A stretch of DNA of 32,576 bases, taken from Acidobacteriota bacterium. Lineage in GTDB: Bacteria; Acidobacteriota; Polarisedimenticolia; Gp22-AA2. The stretch lies in the NCBI GenBank assembly GCA_018606725.1, contig JAGYID010000028.1, positions 1 to 32,576 of the forward strand, read 5' to 3'. Under the pieces are notes generated by a model. The model saw only the letters and a list, made by a program, of their open reading frames with translations. It was not told where the DNA came from and searched no databases. Numbering within the stretch: the first letter of the stretch is position 1; each line of letters opens with the position of its first letter. Shown here one piece after another: positions 16,870 through 27,000 of the stretch. Both the position numbers and the translations under genes were made by a program.

Positions 16870-17284
16870 GCCGGAGAGCTACGACGGCTCCTGCCTGTGC
16901 GGGGCAGTGCGCTACCGGATCACCGGCCCGCCCGGCACCATGTCGAACTGCCACTGCACCGACTGCCGCAAGAGCCACGCCGCCGCGTTCTCGACCTACA
17001 TCGACGTCGACCGCAGTGTCCTGCGCTTCGTCTCCGGCGAAGATCGGCTGACGACCTACCGGGCCCTCTCCGGCACGATGCGCTCGTTCTGCCCGACCTG
17101 CGGCACGATCGTCCTGTGCTTCACCGAGACCGACCCCGACTGGGTCGACATCTCCGTCGCCACGCTCGACACCGCGACCGCCAAGCGCCCCGAGTACCAC
17201 ATCTTCGTCCGCAGCAAGGCGCCGTGGCACGACATTCTCGACGGCAAGCCGCAGCACCAGGCGGCGTACGGGCGGGGGTACTGA
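16862..17284 (+). CDS. GFA/CENP-V family zinc protein, copy 2
   Basis: The product has 140 residues from ATG (16862); the start and the preceding stop share ATGCCTGA. It is more than half identical by eye to copy 1, with the same cysteines (GSCLCG, NCHCTDCRKSHAAAF, CPTCGTIVLC) and the same ending (VRSKAPWHDILDGKPQ). It differs by a Thr/Asp/Trp-containing insert (TETDPDW) where copy 1 has GEGF. An earlier in-frame start at 16796 would overlap copy 1 deeply and lacks family similarity. It ends seven bases from the convergent thioredoxin-like gene, with no terminator between them. Confidence 0.9.
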   Translation: MPEPESYDGSCLCGAVRYRITGPPGTMSNCHCTDCRKSHAAAFSTYIDVDRSVLRFVSGEDRLTTYRALSGTMRSFCPTCGTIVLCFTETDPDWVDISVATLDTATAKRPEYHIFVRSKAPWHDILDGKPQHQAAYGRGY

Positions 17285-17291
17285 GGACCGG

Positions 17292-17915
17292 CTACTTCTT
17301 GGCGTACTTGACGCCGCAGCCGAAGGCCGTGGTCTCGGCGACCGGGACCGGCTGGCCGGCGGCGAGGGCGGCGAGGGCGCCGGAGAGATCGCGTTCCTTC
17401 ACTTCCGCTTCCTTGAGGTTGTCGTCGACCCGGCCGCGATAGACCAGCTTGCCGGCGGCGTCGAGCAGGAAGATGTGCGGCGTGACCTTGGCGCCGTAGG
17501 CGATGGCGACCATCTGGGTGTCGTCGAAGACGTACGGGTAGGGGAGACCTTTCTCCTTCGCGCGCACGACCATCTTATCGAACGAGTCGTCGGGGACGAT
17601 CTTCGGGTCGTTGGCGTTGATGGCGATGAAGGCGATCCCCTTCGGCTGGTACTCCTTCGCCAGACCGATCAGGCGGTCCTCGTAGCCCTTCGAGAACGGG
17701 CAGGCGTTGCAGGTGAAGATGACCGCCGTCCCTTTCGATCCTTTGATCGCAGCGAGCGAATACATCTTCCCGTCGGTCGCCTTGAGGTTGAAGGCCGGCC
17801 CCTGCGAGCCGATCGGCAGCTCGGTCAGCGACGGGGCGGCGAGGGCGAGCGATGCGGCGAGGGTCAGGACGGCGACGAGAGCGGAAACCTTCAGCAACGG
17901 GGACGACGGGTGCAT
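17292..17915 (-). CDS. exported thioredoxin-like/redoxin protein
   Basis: The product has 207 residues from the ATG at 17915, chosen because GGAGG lies six bases upstream; the in-frame ATG at 17921 would touch it. The signal peptide runs to about residue 26 (ALAA). The redoxin/AhpC-TSA domain follows, with a CxxC at Cys69-Cys72 (FTCNACPFSKGYEDR) and the cis-Pro region (AKVTPHIFLLD). The C-terminus FGCGVKY places a further conserved Cys, as in periplasmic 'redoxin domain' proteins. It probably handles thiol or peroxide redox outside the cytoplasm. It follows a copper ATPase but has its own promoter. It is not a selenoprotein, since both redox positions are Cys. Confidence 0.88.
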   Translation of the reverse strand: MHPSSPLLKVSALVAVLTLAASLALAAPSLTELPIGSQGPAFNLKATDGKMYSLAAIKGSKGTAVIFTCNACPFSKGYEDRLIGLAKEYQPKGIAFIAINANDPKIVPDDSFDKMVVRAKEKGLPYPYVFDDTQMVAIAYGAKVTPHIFLLDAAGKLVYRGRVDDNLKEAEVKERDLSGALAALAAGQPVPVAETTAFGCGVKYAKK

Positions 17916-17976
17916 ATGCATCCTCCAGTGAGTGTGCGCGTCCGTTGGGCCGGACGCAATCGGGGCCGGGCTGCCC

Positions 17977-18004
17977 ATTCTATGTGCGCCGGCGGAAATT
18001 TCAA
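17977..18004 (-). promoter_or_regulatory. promoter of the thioredoxin-like gene
   Basis: On the minus strand TTGAAA (17999-18004), a 16-base spacer and TAGAAT (17977-17982), each five of six to consensus. The -35 overlaps the stop codon of the copper ATPase, and the leader is about 55 bases. Confidence 0.6.
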
Positions 18005-20292
18005 ACGGCGTCGAGCTTGACCCGGCGCAGGCGCAGGGCGTTGGCGATGACGCTGACCGACGAGAAGCTCATCGCCGCGCCGGCGAGCATCGGGCTGAGC
18101 AGGATGCCGAAGGCGGGGTAGAGCGCGCCGGCCGCGACCGGGATGCAGACGACGTTGTAGGCGAAGGCCCAGAACAGGTTCTGGCGGATGTTGCGCATGG
18201 TCGCCCGGCTGAGACGCCGGGCCCGGGCGATGCCGCGCAGGTCACCCCGCAGCAGGGTGATGCCGGCGCTCTCCATGGCGACGTCGGTGCCGCCGCCCAT
18301 GGCGATGCCGACGTCGGCGGCGGCGAGCGCCGGGGCGTCGTTGACACCGTCGCCGGCCATTGCCACGACGCGGCCGTCGCGCCGCAGCGCGCGGACGAAC
18401 TCGTCCTTGCGGTCGGGCGGCACCTCGGCGTGGACCTCGTCGATGCCGAGCCGCCGGGCCACCGCCTCGGCGGTAGCGCGGGCGTCGCCCGACAGCATGA
18501 CGATCCGGATCCGCTCGCCGCGCAGGCGCCCGATGGCCGCGGCGGCGCTCTCCTTGATCGGGTCGGCGACGGCGAGCGCCGCCGCCGCGCGGCCGTCGAC
18601 GGCGAGGAGCACGACCGTCGCGCCGTCATGCCGCAGCTCCTCGGCGCGTTCGAGCAACCCGCTACGGGCCAGATCGACGCCGGCCTCGCGCATGAAGGGC
18701 TCGTTGCCGAGCAGGACTGCGCGGCCGCTCACCCGCCCCGCCACGCCGCGTCCGGGAGTCGAACGGAAGTCCTCGACCGCCGCCGGCTTGATGCGCCGGG
18801 CCTCGGCCGCCTCGACGATGGCGGCGGCCAGCGGGTGCTCGCTGCCGCGCTCCACCGCGGCCGCCAACTTCAGGATTTCGTCATCGCGGAGAGGTGGATC
18901 GAGCGCAGGCGCGACGGCGATCGCCACCAGACGCGGCTTCCCCTCGGTCAGGGTGCCGGTCTTGTCGAGCGCCAGCGTATCGACCTTCTCCAGCGTTTCG
19001 AGGGTGGCCGCGTCGCGGACCAGGACGCCGGCGCCGGCGCCGCGCCCGACGGCGACCATGACCGACATCGGCGTCGCCAGGCCGAGGGCGCACGGGCAGG
19101 CGATGATCAGGACCGCCACCGCCGCCACGAGGGCGTGCGTCAGGCGCGGCTCGGGACCTGCCAGCGCCCAGACGGCGAACGCCGCGACCGCCACCGCGAG
19201 GACCATCGGGACGAACCAGGCGGCGACGGCGTCGGCCAGACGCTGGATCGGGGCGCGGCTGCGCTGCGCCTCGCCGACGACCCGGACGATGCGGGCGAGC
19301 AGGGTGTCGGCACCGACGCGCTCGGCCCGCATCACGAAGGAGCCGGTGCCGTTGACCGTGCCGCCGACGACCGGGTCGCCGGGGCGCCTGGTCACCGGGA
19401 TCGATTCGCCGGTGACCAACGACTCGTCGACGGCGCTCGCTCCCTCGAGGACGGCGCCGTCGACCGGCACCTTCTCGCCCGGGCGGACGCGCAGCCGGTC
19501 GCCCGGCCGGACCTCGGCGAGTGGGATGTCGGCCTCCCGGTCGTCCGGCCCCACCCGGCGGGCCGTCTTCGGGGCCAGGTCGAGCAGCGCCCGGATGGCG
19601 CCGCCGGTACGGGCGCGGGCGCGCAGCTCGAGGACCTGCCCTAGCAGGACCAGGACGGTGATGGCGGCGGCGGTCTCGAAGTAAACGCCGACCCGGCCGG
19701 CCGGATCGCGAAGCGACGGCGGGAACAGGTCGGGAGCGATCGCCGCGACGGCGCTGTACGTATAAGCGGTCCCGGTGCCGGCGGCGATCAACGTGAACAT
19801 GTTCAGGCTGCGATTGACGATCGACGCCCAGCCGCGCTCGAAGAACGGCCAGCCGCAGTACAGTACGACGGGAGTCGCGAGCAGCAGCTGGATCAGCGTC
19901 GATATCCCCGCCATGCCGAGCCCGAGCACCGGCAGCGTCAGGACGAGACCGATCCAGAACCGCCGCGTCATATCGCGCAGCTCGGGGTTCTCCTCGTCGG
20001 TCGCGGACGCGACCATCGGCTCGAGCGCCATGCCGCACTTCGGGCAGGCGCCCGGCCGGTCGCGGACGACTTCCGGATGCATCGGGCAGGTATAGAGAGT
20101 CGCGCCGGCGGGCGGTGCCGGCCGCGGCTGCATCGGCTGCGGCGGCGCCGCCAGGATCTTCTCCGGGTTCGCCTGAAAGCGCTTCAGGCAGCCGTCGCTG
20201 CAGAAGTAATAGGTCGTGCCGGCGTGGTCGGTGCGCGGGGCGCGCGCCGGGTCGGGGTGCATGCCGCAGACCGGGTCGACGGGCCGCTCCAC
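18001..20292 (-). CDS. Cu(I)-exporting P1B-type ATPase with YHS and heavy-metal-binding N-terminus
   Basis: The product has 763 residues from GTG (20292), with GGAGG ten bases upstream inside the preceding gene. It pumps Cu(I), possibly Ag(I), out of the cytoplasm using ATP. A YHS domain (DPVCGM to about residue 47) and a short metal-binding motif ([15 protein letters not shown], about 67-95) replace the usual ferredoxin-like domain. Eight membrane segments are expected. The ion site is Cys399-Pro-Cys401, the phosphorylated Asp443 is in DKTGT, and the SEHPLA and GDGVNDAP motifs are present. YN in segment 7 and MxFSS in segment 8 fit the Cu(I) class (P1B-1). It begins four bases after the amidohydrolase stop. 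Confidence 0.95.
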   Translation of the reverse strand: MERPVDPVCGMHPDPARAPRTDHAGTTYYFCSDGCLKRFQANPEKILAAPPQPMQPRPAPPAGATLYTCPMHPEVVRDRPGACPKCGMALEPMVASATDEENPELRDMTRRFWIGLVLTLPVLGLGMAGISTLIQLLLATPVVLYCGWPFFERGWASIVNRSLNMFTLIAAGTGTAYTYSAVAAIAPDLFPPSLRDPAGRVGVYFETAAAITVLVLLGQVLELRARARTGGAIRALLDLAPKTARRVGPDDREADIPLAEVRPGDRLRVRPGEKVPVDGAVLEGASAVDESLVTGESIPVTRRPGDPVVGGTVNGTGSFVMRAERVGADTLLARIVRVVGEAQRSRAPIQRLADAVAAWFVPMVLAVAVAAFAVWALAGPEPRLTHALVAAVAVLIIACPCALGLATPMSVMVAVGRGAGAGVLVRDAATLETLEKVDTLALDKTGTLTEGKPRLVAIAVAPALDPPLRDDEILKLAAAVERGSEHPLAAAIVEAAEARRIKPAAVEDFRSTPGRGVAGRVSGRAVLLGNEPFMREAGVDLARSGLLERAEELRHDGATVVLLAVDGRAAAALAVADPIKESAAAAIGRLRGERIRIVMLSGDARATAEAVARRLGIDEVHAEVPPDRKDEFVRALRRDGRVVAMAGDGVNDAPALAAADVGIAMGGGTDVAMESAGITLLRGDLRGIARARRLSRATMRNIRQNLFWAFAYNVVCIPVAAGALYPAFGILLSPMLAGAAMSFSSVSVIANALRLRRVKLDAV

Positions 20293-20296
20293 CGTT

Positions 20297-22993
20297 TCAT
20301 CGCCTCCATTTCTCGTACAGGGCGGTCTGCCGGCTGGTGAGCGGGATCGGCCGCCCCTTGATCATCATGTGCCGCAGCGGCGTCAGCGGTTGCAGCGGAT
20401 CGCCGGCGGCGACGATCAGGTCGGCTTCCCGGCCCGGCTGGATGGTGCCGACCCGGTCGGCGACGCCGAGGATCTCCGCGGCGTTGACGGTGATGGCGCG
20501 GATCGCCTCGTCCCACGGCAGGCCGTAGGCGACCGCCAGCGCCGCCTCGTACGGCAGCATGCGGGCGTTGAGGGTGTCGCCCGACTGGATGGCGATCTTG
20601 ACCCCGGCCCGGTGCAGCCGCGCGGCGTTGTCGTAGATGGCGCCAAGCGTCTCGATCCTGTCCGGTTGCGTGGTGATCGGCCCGACGATCACCGGGATGT
20701 TGCGGGCGGCGAGCAGGTCGGCGACCTTGTACGCCTCGGTGCCGCGATTGAGGATCAGCTTCAGCTTGAACTCGTCCGCCAGCCGCACCGCGGTCAGGAT
20801 GTCGTCGACCCGGTGGGCGCGCACGACCACCGGCATGGCGCCTTCGAGGGCCGGCAGGAGCGCCTCCAACTTGAGATCTCGATCGGGCGGCACCGGCTTT
20901 TCGGGCGCCTTGTCGCCGGTGGCCTTCCCTCCGGTCGATGGCTTGGCCCCGCTCGCCGGCTTCGCTCCGCTTTTCTTCTCGTACTCCCGCAGCTTCTTTT
21001 CATAGTCGGCCCGCTTGGCGCGGTAATCGGTGGCCTTGACGAAGGCGTCGCGCACCAGCGCCGCGATCCCCATGCGGGTGTCGGGCGACTGGTGCTTCGG
21101 ACCGTAACGCGCCTTCGGCGGCTCGCCCAGATTGATGACCAGTGCCGCCCGGTCCTTCACCAGGACCGCGGCGGGGCTGTCGCCGTCGAGGCGGACGACG
21201 GCGCCGCTGCCGCCGAAGACGTTCCCCTCGCCGGGCGCCGCGAAGGCGGCGGTCAGGCCATGCAGGCGGGCGACCGGGATCAGCTCGCTCTCGGTGTAGA
21301 AGGCGTCCATCACCTGCATCTGCGGCAGGACCGGGTCGGTCGCCTCGTCGTCGTCGCGGGTGATGTCCTCGAGATCGATCTCCGACAAGCCGAGGTGGGT
21401 GCCGGCCTCGATGAACCCCGGGAACACCCAGCCGCCGGCGGCCTCGATGACCGTCGCCCCGGCCGGCGCAGCAAGCCCCCTCTTCACCTCGCGGATCAGG
21501 CCGTCCTCGACGATGATGGTGGCGTCGTCGATCGGCGGGCCGGCCATGGTGAAGGCCCGGCCGCCGGTGATGGCGTACAGGCCGCGCGGGTTGATCGGGT
21601 CGGCCGCGGGGACGAGGTCGGCGGCCGGCGGCGCCGACGGGCCCTTTGGCAGGGGAGGGGCGGGCGGCAGAATCGCCGGCGTCGGCGCGGCACCGCGATC
21701 GTAGACGACGACGCCGTCGATCAAGGTCTTTTCGACCAGCGTGTAGGCGTCCAGCGGGTGGCGGGTGAAGATGGCGATGTCGGCGTCCTTGCCGACATCC
21801 AGCGTGCCGATCCGGTCGCCGACGCCGATCGCCGAGGCGGCGTTGATGGTGATCGCTTTCAGGGCATCGTCGGCCGACAGGCCGTAGCGCGCCGCAACCG
21901 CGGCTTCGTTGTACAGCCGCTGCACGAGATTCCCCGAGTCCGAATGGATGCTGACCCGCACGCCGGCGCGGGCCAAGAGCGCCGCGTTGTGCGGGATGCC
22001 GTCCCAGGCCTCGACCTTGTAGCCCCACCAGTGCGCGAAGGTGGCGACGGCGATGTCCCGCTGCGCCAGGGCGCCGGCGATCTTGTACGCCTCGAGCCCA
22101 TGCTGGAACGAGGCAACCTTGAAGCCGTATTCGTCGGCGATCTCCAGGAACCGCAAGATTTCGTCCTTGCGGTAGGAGTGGACGTGCACCAGCACCTTGC
22201 CGTCGAGCACGGCCGCCAGCGACTCCAGCTTCAAATCGCGCTCCGGAGCCGGCCCGCGGTCCTTCTCCGGCTTGGCGCGCCAGGCGTCCTGCTTGGCGCG
22301 GTAGTCGCGCGCCGCGCTGAACGCCTGGCGGAACATCGCCATGTTCCCCATGCGGGTGGAGGGCATCTTGTCGCGCCCGCCGTAGACCCGCTTTGGATTC
22401 TCGCCCAGCGCCATCTTGATGCCGCGCGGCGCGCCCTGGAACAGCATCCGGTCGAGGCTCGGGCCGGGACGAAGCTTGACGGTCACCGTCTCGCCGCCGA
22501 TCAGGTTGGCGCTGCCGGGGAGGATCTGCACCGTGGTCACGCCGCCGGCGCGGGCCCGTTCGAACTCCGGGTCCTCGGTGTAGACCGCATCGGCCGCCCG
22601 CATCCACGAGGTGATCGGCTCGGTCGCCTCGTTGCCGTCGGAGTTCGCCTCCACCTCGGGCCACGGGTAGACCCCCATGTGCGAATGCGTGTCCACGATC
22701 CCCGGCATGACGTAGCGGCCGGCCGCGTCGATGACCCGCGCCCCGGCCGGCGGCGCGATGCTGCCGCCGAGCGCGGCAATCACCCCGTCGCGGATCAGCA
22801 GATCGCCGCGCTCGATGGCCCCGTGGCTGATGGTCAGAAGGGTGCCGCCCCTGATGAGGATGGGGGTGACGGGTCCGGCGTCGGACGCGCCGGCCGCCAC
22901 CGCGCCGCTCGTGACGAGCCAGGCCGACGCGCCGAGGGCGGACAGGGCGGCGGCGCCGAGCGCGATGAGGCGGGATCGGGAGCCCAGGACCAT
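20297..22993 (-). CDS. exported two-domain amidohydrolase (imidazolonepropionase-like tandem)
   Basis: The product has 898 residues from ATG (22993), with AAGGAGAG eight bases upstream. Residues 1-35 look like a signal peptide or anchor. The first half (about 45-455) is a metal-dependent amidohydrolase with His103-x-His105 in DTHSHMG, then [14 protein letters not shown] and HSDSGN supplying the later His and Asp. The second half (about 460-898) repeats the same fold with matching landmarks but changed residues: GTHLGLSEI for the Hx[10 protein letters not shown] for FQHGLEAYK, and IQSGD for HSDSG. It is probably catalytically degraded or altered. A Lys/Pro/Gly linker ([20 protein letters not shown]) interrupts it. 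Related proteins hydrolyse cyclic amides or dipeptide-like substrates; the substrate here is unknown. Confidence 0.88.
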   Translation of the reverse strand: MVLGSRSRLIALGAAALSALGASAWLVTSGAVAAGASDAGPVTPILIRGGTLLTISHGAIERGDLLIRDGVIAALGGSIAPPAGARVIDAAGRYVMPGIVDTHSHMGVYPWPEVEANSDGNEATEPITSWMRAADAVYTEDPEFERARAGGVTTVQILPGSANLIGGETVTVKLRPGPSLDRMLFQGAPRGIKMALGENPKRVYGGRDKMPSTRMGNMAMFRQAFSAARDYRAKQDAWRAKPEKDRGPAPERDLKLESLAAVLDGKVLVHVHSYRKDEILRFLEIADEYGFKVASFQHGLEAYKIAGALAQRDIAVATFAHWWGYKVEAWDGIPHNAALLARAGVRVSIHSDSGNLVQRLYNEAAVAARYGLSADDALKAITINAASAIGVGDRIGTLDVGKDADIAIFTRHPLDAYTLVEKTLIDGVVVYDRGAAPTPAILPPAPPLPKGPSAPPAADLVPAADPINPRGLYAITGGRAFTMAGPPIDDATIIVEDGLIREVKRGLAAPAGATVIEAAGGWVFPGFIEAGTHLGLSEIDLEDITRDDDEATDPVLPQMQVMDAFYTESELIPVARLHGLTAAFAAPGEGNVFGGSGAVVRLDGDSPAAVLVKDRAALVINLGEPPKARYGPKHQSPDTRMGIAALVRDAFVKATDYRAKRADYEKKLREYEKKSGAKPASGAKPSTGGKATGDKAPEKPVPPDRDLKLEALLPALEGAMPVVVRAHRVDDILTAVRLADEFKLKLILNRGTEAYKVADLLAARNIPVIVGPITTQPDRIETLGAIYDNAARLHRAGVKIAIQSGDTLNARMLPYEAALAVAYGLPWDEAIRAITVNAAEILGVADRVGTIQPGREADLIVAAGDPLQPLTPLRHMMIKGRPIPLTSRQTALYEKWRR

Positions 22994-23054
22994 GAGCGCG
23001 TCTCTCCTTGATCGACCGCGCGGGGCCGCCGCGGGTCGCCGTGGACGGGCCGGG

Positions 23055-23063
23055 ATTGTAGCA
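23055..23063 (-). promoter_or_regulatory. extended -10 promoter of the amidohydrolase/copper ATPase unit
   Basis: On the minus strand TGC-TACAAT, five of six to the -10 consensus with a TGn extension, lies 61 bases before the ATG. No -35 is obvious. The remaining bases of 22994-23170 hold no gene or other site that I can support. Confidence 0.5.
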
Positions 23064-23170
23064 CCGGCGCCGCATCCCGCCGGCGGCGCCGCGAGCCCGC
23101 CGCCCAGGCGGCTTGCAACGGGGTCGCCGGATCGGCGATGATGCGCCCTGTTCCTGCCCGGAGCCTCCCG

Positions 23171-24049
23171 ATGTACGACGAACCTCGCGGCCTGACACTC
23201 GAGCCGGATCGCAGCAGCCGGCACAGCGTCGGCATCCATGCCTCGCCCGCCGAGGTCTATCTGGCGCTGACCGACCCCAAGGAGCTGTCGCGCTGGTTCG
23301 TGTCGGAGGCGGCCATCGATCTCAAGGCGGGCGGCTCGTACCGCTGGGTGTTCGGCGACGCCACCGGCTCGTCCGGACCGGATTCGCTGGTCGCATCCGG
23401 AGAATTCGCGCAGATCGTCCCGCACGAGTTGCTGCGGCTGAGGACGCGCGTCGAGGACCTCGACACCCAGCTCGAATTCCGGTTCGACCCGTGGCGCGAC
23501 GGCACCGTGCTGACGGTGTCGCACACCGGCTTCCCCGGGGAAGAGGCCTGGGACGACGTCTTCCGCGTCATCGACCAGGGATGGGAGTCGGAGATCCAGA
23601 TCCTGAAGCTGTTTCTCGAGCGGGCCCGCGGCATGGTGCGCCAGTCGCGCTTCCACCAGGTCCGCGTCCCGGCGCTTCCGGAGGCGCTGTTCGACCGCTT
23701 CAGCACCCCGGCCGGGATCATCGGCTGGCTGGCGCAGCGGGCGGCGGCCGTCCCGGAGCCGGGCGGGGAGCTGCGCCTGGAGTGGGACGCGCGCCCGCCG
23801 ATCACCGGCCGCTTCCTGGTCTGGGACCCGGACCGCTTCCTGGTGATGAGCTGGGAGGACCCCGGCGCCGGCCCTGCGCCGCAGCACTCGGCGGTCCGTC
23901 TCTGGCTGGAGGAGGCCGACGGCGAGGCCGCCACCGAGCTGAGCCTCGAGCACCGGCTGTTCGCCCCGGCCCCCGACCGCTTCGCCCCGTTCGACTGGGA
24001 CGCGGCGCTGGAGCGGCTGATCAAATCAGTACGATCGATCCCCGCCTGA
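23171..24049 (+). CDS. double SRPBCC (AHSA1-like) domain protein
   Basis: The product has 292 residues from ATG (23171), with CGGAG nine bases upstream; an ATG pair at 23138 is a possible but less likely start. Two START/SRPBCC-type halves follow each other. The first (about 18-155) begins HASPAEVYLALTDPKELSRWF and includes GGSYRWVFGD. The second (about 165-290) begins VPALPEALFDRFSTPAGIIG and ends PFDWDAALERLI. The first half resembles the Hsp90-activator-homologue/AHSA1 group, which binds small hydrophobic ligands in a central cavity. No catalytic residues are known for such proteins, and the ligand is unknown. Its 3' end overlaps the convergent addA gene by 29 bases. Confidence 0.85.
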   Translation: MYDEPRGLTLEPDRSSRHSVGIHASPAEVYLALTDPKELSRWFVSEAAIDLKAGGSYRWVFGDATGSSGPDSLVASGEFAQIVPHELLRLRTRVEDLDTQLEFRFDPWRDGTVLTVSHTGFPGEEAWDDVFRVIDQGWESEIQILKLFLERARGMVRQSRFHQVRVPALPEALFDRFSTPAGIIGWLAQRAAAVPEPGGELRLEWDARPPITGRFLVWDPDRFLVMSWEDPGAGPAPQHSAVRLWLEEADGEAATELSLEHRLFAPAPDRFAPFDWDAALERLIKSVRSIPA

Positions 24050-27000
24050 GAAACAGGATCTCCGACCGCACCATCGCCTGACCGAGCGCCCGCCGGAGGG
24101 CTTCCCGGTAAATTTCGAGCTGGGCGCGGTAGCGCTCCGCGTGGACTCCCGGGTCGCCATCGACGCGGTCGGTCTTGTAATCCGCCACCACGATGGCGCC
24201 GTCGCGGTCGCGGTAGACGAGATCGCACGATCCGCTCCAGGTCGTCCCGGCCTCGTCGCGATACAGGACCGGCATCTCGCGGCCCAGCACCTCGAGCGAC
24301 GCGAGACGCGCCGGCAGCCCGGAGGCGAGGAACCCATCGACGATGTCGCCGGTCTCGCGCACGACCTGCATCAGGATTTCTCCGCCCGGGGCCGGCTCCT
24401 CCGCCATCTCCTCCACCGACTGCCGCGCCATCGGCTCCAGCAGGCGGCGGAGCGCGTCCGGTTCGCGGAAGTCCCAGCGCTCCATGGCCAGGTGCACGGC
24501 GGCGCCGGCCAGGCGGCCTACCGCATCGGCGCCGCGCCGGCGATGGCCCGCCAGATCGACGGCCGCCGCCAGGTCGCTGCGGCCGTCACCGGCCTGCAGG
24601 CGCGCATCGGCGATCCCGGAGGGGCGGCCGAACGGCGGCCGGGTCGCGGCTTGGACCTCCTCCGCCGCCCGCCCGAACGCCTCCGCGGCCGCCGACCAGA
24701 AGCCGACGTCGGCCTCCGGCTGCTCCACTCGGCGCAGGGGAGCGGGCCGGACCACCCGGTGCAGGATGCGGCCGTCGTCGAGCGTACCTGGATCCGGGGG
24801 TCCTTCCTCGAGGACGTAACCCAGGGCCGCCAGAGCGTCCCGCCAGGGCGCCGCCTTGGTCCCGAACTGGCTGTTGACCAGGATCAGCCGCTCGATGGCG
24901 CGCGTGCAGGCGACGTAGAACACCCGTTTCTCCTCGGCTTCCTCGTGGCGGCGGCCCCACTCCTGGTGCGGGATCCAGGCGGCGTTGGTGGTCCCGTCAG
25001 GCAGTCGGATCGCCAGGGCCTCGGCGCCGCCGAGCCGCGCCGCCTCCAGCCGCGGCGTGCCGTCGAAACGCGTCCGGCCGGCCTCGCGACCCAGATCCGG
25101 AACGATGACCACCGGGTACTCGAGCCCCTTCGCCTTGTGGACCGAGAGGATGCGCACCGCATCGATGGTTTCGTCGGCCAGCGGGCTTTCCCCCTCGGCG
25201 CGCTCGCCGTCGAGGCTCTCTTCGAGCGCGTCGAGGGTCTCCTCGAGGGAGGCACCCTGCCTGGCCAGCGCCCCCGCCCGGGAGACCAGCTTGCCCAGAT
25301 TGGCGAGCCGCTGCGCCCCTTCGAAGGACGAGGCGTGCAGGAGGAGCAGGGGAGTGGTCTCGAGCGCCGCCCGGATGACGTCGTCGGTGGCGGCGCCTCG
25401 CGTCGAGGCGCGGAAGGACGCGAGCAGCTCGAGCGTCCGTTGCACGTGCGGGAACGGTGCGACATCGCCGAGCCCGCCGTCCGGCCGGTCGAAGCAGCCG
25501 CCGGCGGCGGCGAAGCGCGCCAGCTCCTCGTCGGGCACAGCCCCCAGCGGCGACCGCATGACCGCCAGGACGGCGGGAGCGTCGTGGGGGTTGACGACGG
25601 CCCGGAGAAACGCGACCAGGTCGCCGACCTCGGAACGTTCGTAAAAGTCTTTGCCGCCTTCGACGATGTAAGGGATGCCGGCGCGCCGCAGCGCATCGGC
25701 GTACAGCCCGGCGTTGGTCAGGGCTCGAAGCAGGATCGCCACCTGGCCGAATTTCAGCGCGGCGCCGGTCGCGTCGATCCGCCCGCGCTGGTCCTCGATC
25801 CAGGCGGCGATCGCCTCGGCCTCGGCCCGCCGGCGGATCTCGGCGTTACCGTCGGCGATCACCGACCAGATCTCCGCCCGCGGGCCGCCGCGCGGCCCGC
25901 GGGCCGATTGGATCGGCTCGTAGGGCGGCTCGTACGGGCCGTCGCCGGAGGGGCGGATGAGCCGGGCAAACAGACGATTGATCGGCTCGACGATCTCGGC
26001 CGGGCTGCGGAACGAGGCGGAGAGCGTCAGTCGCTCGCCGCCGCAAGCCTCGATGCGACCCACCGCCCGGTTGTAGGCGTCGATATCGGCACCGCGGAAC
26101 CGGTAGATCGATTGCTTCGGATCGCCCACGATGAACAACCGGCCGGCCTGCAGCCGGGCATCGAACGGATCGGCGCTCACGGTGGAGCCGCCCGCGCACA
26201 GGTAGAACAGGATCTCGTACTGCAGCGGATCGGTGTCCTGGAATTCATCGACCAGCAGCACGGGCGTGCGCGCGGACAGTTCGCGCCGCGCCTCCGGGTG
26301 GGACTGCAGCAGATCGCGCACCAGGCGCAGGAGCCCGTCGAACGACACGAAGCCGGACGCGAGCAGGCGCTCGCGGCAGCGCGCCGCCAGCGGCAGGGCG
26401 GCGTTCACCAGCGTGCCGACCGGGGCCTCGTCCACCAGCGCCAGGGCGCCGACGACGTCCCTGGCGCGCCCCGCCACCTCCTCCACGATCTCGGGATCGG
26501 CGCCGGCCAGGTTCCTGCCGGGCGCCGGCACGCCCTTCTCAAGGTAATCGGAGGGCGCCAGGCGGGCGAGGGCCGCGGCCAGTCCGCCGCTCCCGTCGCG
26601 CGCAAAGGCTCCGAGCATCTCGTTCGAGCGCCGCAGGAAACCTTGCATGTTCTCGTTGGCGCCGGTGACGGTCTTCAGGAGGTGGTCGAGGTCGCGACGC
26701 AACCGTTCGACCAGCGGGCCGAGGACCAGACGGGGGTCGACGCTCCCATAACCGGGATCGGGGGAGTTGAGGGAAGGGGGGAGGCCGAACGAGGCGAGCG
26801 CCCGCGCCAGCGCGCGGATGACTTCGAGGGCGCCGGGGAAGCGCAGCGCCTCGCGCCACAGCGCCTCCCGGCCCGGCTTCGGCCCGAGCTCAGCGGCCAG
26901 GTAGGCTCCCCATTCCTCCTCGAACACCCGGTCGGCCGCCGGCCCGTCATCGATCTGGAAGGCGGCGTCGACGCCCGCCTCGACCGGGTAGCGGCGAAGG

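Noticed and set aside
17292-17915. Redoxin as a possible selenoprotein, given the nearby tRNA-Sec
   Set aside because: Both redox positions are encoded by Cys codons (CNAC) and the frame has no internal TGA. I also found no gene in the window that stops at TGA with a matching continuation.
22994-23953. N-terminal extension of the amidohydrolase to about 1218 residues
   Set aside because: It would lie antisense to the SRPBCC gene. The ATG at 22993 has a ribosome-binding site and a signal-like N-terminus.
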